DNA from: Flavobacteriales bacterium
Lineage (GTDB): Bacteria > Bacteroidota > Bacteroidia > Flavobacteriales > Flavobacteriaceae
Reading direction: 5' to 3'
NCBI GenBank assembly: GCA_027065715.1
Contig: JAMONO010000086.1
Coordinates: 1 to 34,850, forward strand
DNA length: 34,850 bases
Shown here: positions 34,084 to 34,850 of the stretch, one piece after another
How positions within the stretch are numbered: the stretch's first letter is position 1
Layout: each line of letters begins with the position of its first letter
The notes under the pieces: generated by a model
Told to the model about the DNA's origin: nothing
The model's database searches: none
Seen by the model: the letters and a program-made list of their open reading frames with translations, nothing else
Program-made: the position numbers and the translations under genes

Positions 34084-34799
34084 TTTTTTCTCCTGATATT
34101 TTCCTCGTTTAACAAAGCTTTTCCCATATAACGCAACATTACTTGTGCTACGGCAATTACATCATTTTCGCAATATTTTTTGATACGTTTCAAATCATTG
34201 TCTTCATAATATATACGTGCTACATCTTTTCCTTCTATGTCATTTTTGGGTGAAGGAATTTCCAAAATATGAGTTAATAATTCTAATGAAGTATAGTGTT
34301 TATAGTCGCCAAAACGCCATAATTCCATAGTATCGCAAAAAGAGGTTTCCCAAGGTTTTTTGCCAAAAACCGCCAATTGTTTAGGCACTTTTATCCGGTT
34401 AATAATCATGCGTCGTGCTATATACGGAAAATCAAACTCTTTGCCGTTGTGAGCACACAATTTTAAATCGGCACGTTGAAAATATTTGGTATTGAGCAAA
34501 TCGGCAAAATTTTGCAAAATTTCGGTTTCGTCGTGTGAAGCAAAAGATTTCAATCTAAACTCACTCCCGTCGTCTTTGACAAAAAAACCGACGGAAATTA
34601 CTATAATTTTGCCAAACTCGGCCCATATACCCGCCTGTTCATACAAATCTTCAAGAGTTTTATCATCATTGATACGGTAACGTACTTTTTTCTCAAACAA
34701 CTTCTTTTCAACTTCCGGCAATTGTTCAAATTGATAAATTTTTGGAATGGTTTCAATGTCAAGAAACAAAAACCGACTTAATTTGGAATGATTAAGCAT
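34080..34799 (-). CDS. DEDDy 3'-5' exonuclease, PolB-exo-like
   Basis: 239 residues from ATG 34799; the longer frame starts at TTG 34817, next to the -7 box. It resembles predicted exonucleases related to the proofreading domain of family B polymerases (PF10108 type). ExoI is D14-I-E16 in FLDIETIP, ExoII is in CAHNGKEFDFPYIARRM, and ExoIII is YCENDVIA with Y and D four apart. It should degrade nucleic acid from the 3' end with two metal ions; the substrate is unknown. No polymerase domain is attached. Confidence 0.88.
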   Translation of the reverse strand: MLNHSKLSRFLFLDIETIPKIYQFEQLPEVEKKLFEKKVRYRINDDKTLEDLYEQAGIWAEFGKIIVISVGFFVKDDGSEFRLKSFASHDETEILQNFADLLNTKYFQRADLKLCAHNGKEFDFPYIARRMIINRIKVPKQLAVFGKKPWETSFCDTMELWRFGDYKHYTSLELLTHILEIPSPKNDIEGKDVARIYYEDNDLKRIKKYCENDVIAVAQVMLRYMGKALLNEENIRRKN

Positions 34800-34818
34800 A
34801 GATAAAAAATTTGACAAT

Positions 34819-34826
34819 CAAATATA
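34819..34826 (-). promoter_or_regulatory. -7 promoter box TATATTTG
   Basis: TAnnTTTG match on the minus strand, 20 bp before the exonuclease ATG at 34799. Confidence 0.6.
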
Positions 34827-34850
34827 CAAAAAAACTTCAATACCTTAATA

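Overview
The window looks like a chromosomal segment of a low-GC Bacteroidota bacterium, most likely Flavobacteriales. The evidence is the lineage-typical gene content: a PorP/SprF type IX secretion protein, a RemB-like gliding/Wzi protein, DUF4834, DUF4295, DUF6588, DUF6150 and DUF6913 proteins, an OlsF-type aminolipid synthase and a two-gene transketolase. Many genes also carry the Bacteroidota -7 promoter box TAnnTTTG, and convincing Shine-Dalgarno sites are scarce.

Layout. 1-385 is an intergenic mosaic repeat. 510-5871 holds a small membrane protein, PorP/SprF, ftsY, the rpmB-rpmG-DUF4295 ribosomal cluster and two envelope proteins of unknown role. 5879-12662 holds an LpxL-like acyltransferase (with a tiny membrane protein downstream), a phosphopantetheinyl transferase, OlsF-like, RemB-like and nadE. 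12806-15678 is an accessory islet between nadE and pbpC: an XRE regulator, a long hairpin element, a HEAT-repeat DNA methyltransferase and a CfrBI-like restriction enzyme. 15706-25296 returns to housekeeping genes: pbpC, two ABC-F proteins, a TlpA-like thioredoxin, gdhA and one unknown gene. 25407-25881 is a second mosaic repeat with short terminal inverted repeats. 25921-30306 holds a small membrane protein-queD-lpxH operon, DUF721/DUF6913 and split transketolase. 30502-32477 holds a lipoprotein, then a decayed restriction-modification pair (nuclease gene with an in-frame stop, methyltransferase cut off after about 40 codons). The pair runs into a 113-bp tandem array made from the tail of tRNA-Gln. 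32520-32908 is a third mosaic repeat, an inverted near-copy of the one at position 1. 33064-34799 ends with a HIT protein, a DUF6150 repeat protein and a DEDD exonuclease.

How the genes relate. The core genes serve the envelope (LpxL, LpxH, OlsF, PbpC, PorP, RemB), translation (L28, L33, ABC-F, FtsY) and central metabolism (GdhA, NadE, transketolase). The accessory material is two restriction-modification modules of different health, one apparently intact and one dead, plus intergenic repeat elements. The most unusual structures are the tRNA-Gln tail array, the hairpin element inside the live restriction cassette, and an ABC-F protein in which every element of one composite ATP site is degenerate while the other site is intact.
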